This document shows, one piece after another, positions 14,666 to 17,666 of a stretch of DNA of 17,666 nucleotides. Location of the stretch: assembly GCA_016872875.1 (NCBI GenBank), contig VGYW01000155.1, forward strand, positions 1 to 17,666, written 5' to 3'. Source of the stretch: Planctomycetota bacterium. GTDB taxonomy: Bacteria; Planctomycetota; PUPC01; DSUN01. The position numbers were made by a program, and so were the translations under genes. How positions within the stretch are numbered: the first letter of the stretch is position 1; each line of letters begins with the position of its first letter. Below the pieces are notes generated by a model. The model worked only from the letters and a program-made list of their open reading frames with translations, had not been told where the DNA came from and searched no databases.

Positions 14666-16048
14666 TCAGACCTGCACGCGCGACGTGCCCTTCGGCAGGT
14701 CGAAGCAGACGACAACGCCTTCCTTGTCGCGGGTCCAGGTTCCCGGCTTGAGGTCCAGGCGTCGTTGCACCTCTTTGAGCGGTTCGGGCTTCTCGCCGAG
14801 CGTGAGCTTCGGCGCTGCGTCGCCCTTGGGGGCGAGCTGCACGGTGAACCGCGGCGTGGCGAAGGGCGCCTTGAAAGTGGCCGCCCCGCCGCCGCTCTCG
14901 ATCTGGGTCAATTCCTTGGCCGCCCAGTAGCGGGCGATCTCGCTCAGCTTCATCCAGATGAGGCGGTCGTACCTGGCGTGCAACCGGCGAACCACCTCCT
15001 GAAACGTCTTGAAGCCCTCCTCTTCGCCGTTGAAGTAGATGCCCGTCCAGTGCGAGACGAGGATGGCCGGCTCGCCGCGCTCGATCACCTCGACCAAGCG
15101 GCCCTTCGAGAGGTCTGCGGTGATGTACTTCTCCGGCTCGCCGCGGCGCGAGGCATCCCAGCCGCCAGTCCAGTCCCCCGTGCCGCCGATAATCGAAACC
15201 ACACACTTCGGGTCGGCCCCGTCCAAGTCCGACGCGTATTCCACTCGCGGCGCCACGCTGCGGTCGCCGCTGCCGTAGCTGTGCCGGAAGTAGTGCGGTA
15301 TCTCCGCCTTGAAGACGTCCCGGCAGGACTGGAGCGTCGCCTGCGCCAGCTCTGGCAACACGCGGGTGCCGAAGCCGCCGGGAGTGGTGATCCCTTCGCA
15401 CGGAAGGCCGATGTTCTTGAGGATCGTGAGGCCGTAGGCCATGTAGTCGGTCAGCTCAGCGACCGATTTGCCCTCGCTCCATCCCCAGTTCTCTTGGAAT
15501 CGGGCCGTGTGCCCCGTGAAGGGGTGGCCGCTCTTGGTATCAATCGCCCAAGTGTGGGTGACTATTTCGGGATGGATATCCCAGTTCGGCAGCATGAGGG
15601 AGCGGACCAGGGCGATGCTGGCCTCAAGCTCCTTGCTGGTCCAGCCGGGCAGCAGCCGGTCGAGGCGGCCCACGCACGCGGGGAAGGGCACGACGCTGTA
15701 TTTTCCCTTGACGCCTCGCTCGCCGCACCACTCGCCGAACTTTCGCACGAAGGCGTCGGGAATCTCGGGCGGCATCTTCCGCCAGTCGTGGTGGTACTGC
15801 TTGTAGCCCCAGGCCTCTGCGAACTGCGGGATGGCGAAGCGGTTCAGATTCACAAGGCAGGTCGAGTCGTCAATAATGAACGACACAGGCACCCGCGTCA
15901 GAGGGTTGAGGACCTTGACGCCTTGGTCCTGCCGCGGGCGCTGGCCGGGCGTCTGCGCGTCCGCCTCCCTAGCCGCCCCGCCGGCCCCCGCGCAGAGGAC
16001 GCCCGCCGCGGCCGCCCTCAGAAACTCCTGTCGTGTCGCATTCCACAT
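14666..16048 (-). CDS. Secreted protein with NodB/polysaccharide-deacetylase-like features
   Basis: A 460-residue exported protein. The N-terminus TRQEFLRAAAAGVLCAGAG is a Tat-like or Sec signal with only one Arg in the twin-arginine position and no good lipobox. VPVSFIIDDSTCLVN (about 53-67) resembles the NodB Asp motif (D60, D61). EIVTHTW (H165) resembles the second motif, but the second His of HxxxH is missing; H159 in DIHPE may substitute. AILVSHWTGIYFNG lies later. The C-terminal part (about 385-460) looks like a beta accessory domain. Deacetylase activity is inference. The ATG at 16048 has AGGG eight bases upstream, so an earlier in-frame start at 16120 (over the promoter) is rejected. 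Confidence 0.7.
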   Translation of the reverse strand: MWNATRQEFLRAAAAGVLCAGAGGAAREADAQTPGQRPRQDQGVKVLNPLTRVPVSFIIDDSTCLVNLNRFAIPQFAEAWGYKQYHHDWRKMPPEIPDAFVRKFGEWCGERGVKGKYSVVPFPACVGRLDRLLPGWTSKELEASIALVRSLMLPNWDIHPEIVTHTWAIDTKSGHPFTGHTARFQENWGWSEGKSVAELTDYMAYGLTILKNIGLPCEGITTPGGFGTRVLPELAQATLQSCRDVFKAEIPHYFRHSYGSGDRSVAPRVEYASDLDGADPKCVVSIIGGTGDWTGGWDASRRGEPEKYITADLSKGRLVEVIERGEPAILVSHWTGIYFNGEEEGFKTFQEVVRRLHARYDRLIWMKLSEIARYWAAKELTQIESGGGAATFKAPFATPRFTVQLAPKGDAAPKLTLGEKPEPLKEVQRRLDLKPGTWTRDKEGVVVCFDLPKGTSRVQV

Positions 16049-16099
16049 GGCTTCGCCCTTTCGTCCTCGCTGCCCCTTGCCGCGGACCGCACGGCTCGT

Positions 16100-16128
16100 A
16101 GCATACCACCGTCCCGGCAAGCCGTCAA
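16100..16128 (-). promoter_or_regulatory. Sigma70-type promoter of the secreted protein/amidohydrolase pair
   Basis: On the minus strand, TTGACG (16128-16123) and TATGCT (16105-16100) are 17 bases apart. The expected start is near 16093, about 45 bases before the ATG at 16048. Confidence 0.75.
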
Positions 16129-16162
16129 GCTCGCCAGGCTCCCCCTCGAGGCGGGCTCAGCG

Positions 16163-16444
16163 CTGACGTGACCCCAGTTTCGTCGCTTGGCGGTTCTCAG
16201 CCCTGGAAGGGCGTCATATAGTAGCCCAGGGCGGAGCGAAGCGGAGCCCTGGGTATGGAGGCGTAAGGGTTGCAGCCCTGTAAGGGCGGCATAGGCCGTC
16301 GCATGGTGGGCTATCTCGCCCTTTCAGGGCTGCGCACGGGTGGACGACCATTCCCAGGGCTCCGCGTCGCTCCGCCCTGGGCTTTCCCATCTCGCCCCGT
16401 TGGGGCTCAGAACGACCCGAAGACCCAAACTGGGGTCGCGTCAG
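16163..16444. mobile_element. MITE-like element, 282 bp with 18-bp terminal inverted repeats
   Basis: The ends CTGACGTGACCCCAGTTT (16163-16180) and AAACTGGGGTCGCGTCAG (16427-16444) are inverted copies with one mismatch. Inside, 16223-16253 and 16353-16383 are 31-base inverted copies with one mismatch, each also self-complementary (CCCAGGGC...GCCCTGGG). Short AGCCCT/AGGGC hairpins lie between them (about 16199-16213, 16273-16287, 16318-16332). There is no credible gene and no clear target-site duplication. It separates the divergent promoters at 16100-16128 and 16457-16484. Confidence 0.7.
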
Positions 16445-16456
16445 GGTTCAGTGGTC

Positions 16457-16484
16457 TTGACTTGGCGGGCGAGTTCGGTACACT
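16457..16484 (+). promoter_or_regulatory. Probable promoter of the M55 peptidase gene
   Basis: TTGACT (16457-16462) and TACACT (16479-16484) are separated by 16 bases, starting 12 bases outside the terminal repeat of the MITE-like element. A start near 16491 would give a leader of about 55 bases to the TTG. Confidence 0.6.
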
Positions 16485-16545
16485 GCCTTGAGCTGTGAGC
16501 AGGATGGGGCCAGGGGCGCCAGCGGAGCGTAGAAGGAGCAAGCCG

Positions 16546-17388
16546 TTGAGGATTTTCATGCTCTGGGACATGGAGGGGGTGAGCGGCATCTTCACGCGGG
16601 AGCAGGTCTGGTTCTGGGAGCCGGGCACCCGCGCGGAGGTGGCCGAGGAGGGGCGACGGCTCCTCGTGGCAGACATCAATTCGGCGGTGACGGCCGCACT
16701 CGACGCGGGCGTGGATGAGCTGATCGTGTGCGACACGCACCACGGCGGCGGCAACATCCGGCTCGAGGAGATGATCTCCGACCCCCGCGTGACCTATCTC
16801 TTGAAGAGCCGCGGCATGGAGGACGGGAAGCTCCGCTGGCTGCCCGGCCTCGATGAGAGGGTTGACGGCTTCATGGTGCCGGGGCATCACGCGAAGGCGG
16901 GCACCATCGGCGCCTTCCTGCCTCACACGTGGATGCTGGACTGGGCGGACTTCAGGCTCAACGGCCAGAGCGTGGGCGAGATGGGGATCGAGGCCTGCTT
17001 CGCCGGGCACTGGGGCGTCCCAATGGCCTTCGCGCAAGGCGATGAGACCGCGTGCCGCGAGGCCGAGGGGATGTTCCCGGGCATCGTCACCGCCCGCGTG
17101 AAGCGCGCCACGGGCCACGACACGTGCGAAGGCCCCGACGCGGCGACCGCCCGCCGCCTCACCGCCGGGAAGGTCGCGGAGGCCGTGGCCAGGCTTCGCG
17201 CCGGCGAGTGCCGGCCATTCCGTCCCGAGCTGCCCATGACAGTAGCCATTCGGATGGCCACCGTCCAGAAGGCGGAGGCCGCGGCCCAAAGGCCCGGCGT
17301 GAGGCGGCTCGACGGTCACGCCGTCGAGGCCACCGTCGCCCGCCACTGCGACGTGGTGAAGTGGATCGTGAACACGGGGCTGGACTGA
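16546..17388 (+). CDS. M55 family D-aminopeptidase (DppA-like), TTG start
   Basis: A 280-residue protein, close to Bacillus DppA (about 274). It probably hydrolyses D-amino-acid peptides such as those from peptidoglycan. Visible zinc-site motifs are WDMEGVSGI (D8, E10), CDTHHGGGN (H65), GHHAKAG (H114) and NGQSVGEMG (E145); GVPMAFAQGDETA follows as in the family. The TTG at 16546 has GGAG seven bases upstream and gives MRIFMLWDMEG, matching the family N-terminus. GTG (16495) and ATG (16504) lie upstream in frame without a good ribosome-binding site. The gene stands alone, and no signal peptide is seen, so it acts in the cytoplasm. Confidence 0.88.
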   Translation: MRIFMLWDMEGVSGIFTREQVWFWEPGTRAEVAEEGRRLLVADINSAVTAALDAGVDELIVCDTHHGGGNIRLEEMISDPRVTYLLKSRGMEDGKLRWLPGLDERVDGFMVPGHHAKAGTIGAFLPHTWMLDWADFRLNGQSVGEMGIEACFAGHWGVPMAFAQGDETACREAEGMFPGIVTARVKRATGHDTCEGPDAATARRLTAGKVAEAVARLRAGECRPFRPELPMTVAIRMATVQKAEAAAQRPGVRRLDGHAVEATVARHCDVVKWIVNTGLD

Positions 17389-17400
17389 ATGGGTTTTGGG

Positions 17401-17523
17401 GATTCGGAGCATTTCGGTTGGCAACCTCTGTCAGGGAACCGGTTTGGAGTGCGGGCTTCAGCCCGTAGCGTGGCTCCCACGGCCTGAAGGCCGCACTCCA
17501 AGCAGAACCCGTTGCTCCGAATC
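17401..17523. repeat. Nested hairpin repeat after the M55 gene
   Basis: The outer arms GATTCGGAGCA (17401-17411) and TGCTCCGAATC (17513-17523) are perfectly complementary. The inner arms (17445-17466 and 17479-17500) match TGGAGTGCGGGCTTCAGCCCGT with two mismatches around a 12-base loop. The inner part belongs to the same family as 9571-9624. As RNA it would fold just after the stop codon at 17388 and could protect or end the transcript, but no T-tract follows. Confidence 0.75.
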
Positions 17524-17666
17524 GCTGAAAGCCACTTAGCACTACAACGCTAGAAAACATTGAAGCACTTCCTGAGTTGGGACAGTTTGATGCCTCGTAG
17601 TCTGAGTTCACGACGCCGCCGCTTGCAGTGGCCACGATCGGCCCGCTGGTTAGACTCCTGCCAGTA
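17524..17666. other. Right edge, no recognisable gene
   Basis: The last 143 bases contain no frame with a ribosome-binding site or recognisable protein on either strand. They may belong to a gene or repeat continuing outside the window. Confidence 0.4.

Noticed and set aside
14624..16171. Long plus-strand frame opposite the secreted protein gene
   Set aside because: It is antisense to a gene with a signal peptide, promoter and ribosome-binding site; its own translation has no recognisable features.
16158..16450. Target-site duplication flanking the MITE-like element
   Set aside because: CTCAG on the left and TTCAG on the right are similar but offset and not adjacent to the ends, so no duplication is claimed.

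Overview
The window is a GC-rich stretch (AT-rich only around positions 155-200) of a bacterial chromosome. A TonB-dependent outer-membrane receptor, a TonB-type energy transducer and secreted proteins indicate a cell with two membranes. Dense intergenic inverted repeats, 4-base ATGA gene overlaps, a tandem amidohydrolase and an M55 peptidase are reminiscent of uncultured Planctomycetota-like (PVC) genomes, but no marker in the window fixes the taxon. No rRNA, tRNA or CRISPR was seen.

Left edge (1-482): the start of a small minus-strand gene resembling the DUF6788 family, with an AT-rich dyad upstream, then a 153-bp nested palindrome. Positions 483-9506 (minus strand) form one cobamide-salvage operon. 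A sigma70-type promoter (9506-9478) leads into a complete cobalamin riboswitch (9467-9287), a probable antiterminator (9263-9250) and a strong intrinsic terminator (9207-9172). The genes follow in the order btuF, btuC, btuD, cobC, cobU, cobT, cobS, btuB-like receptor, tonB-like transducer. Together they encode outer-membrane uptake with its own energy transducer, periplasmic capture, inner-membrane ABC import, and all four late steps that attach the lower nucleotide loop. An adenosyltransferase (BtuR/CobA) and the amidohydrolase/CbiB route are absent, so they must lie elsewhere if cobinamide is salvaged.

Positions 9571-9716 carry two hairpin repeats between divergent promoters. On the plus strand, a second consensus-like promoter (9734-9762) drives an SDR-type nucleotide-sugar epimerase, then seryl-tRNA synthetase, then an unrecognised membrane-anchored helical protein. 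The last gene converges, with a 7-bp gap, on a minus-strand pair: a secreted protein weakly resembling NodB-type deacetylases, and a two-domain amidohydrolase whose second domain has lost its metal ligands. This pair has its own promoter at 16128-16100.

The divergent intergenic region contains a 282-bp MITE-like element with 18-bp terminal inverted repeats. A promoter just outside it precedes a DppA-like M55 D-aminopeptidase that probably starts at TTG. The right end holds another nested hairpin of the family seen at 9571-9624, and no recognisable gene after it.

The main value of the window is its fully readable riboswitch-to-operon logic, several start-codon corrections (btuF, btuD, cobC, epimerase, serS, M55), and a set of uncharacterised repeat elements.
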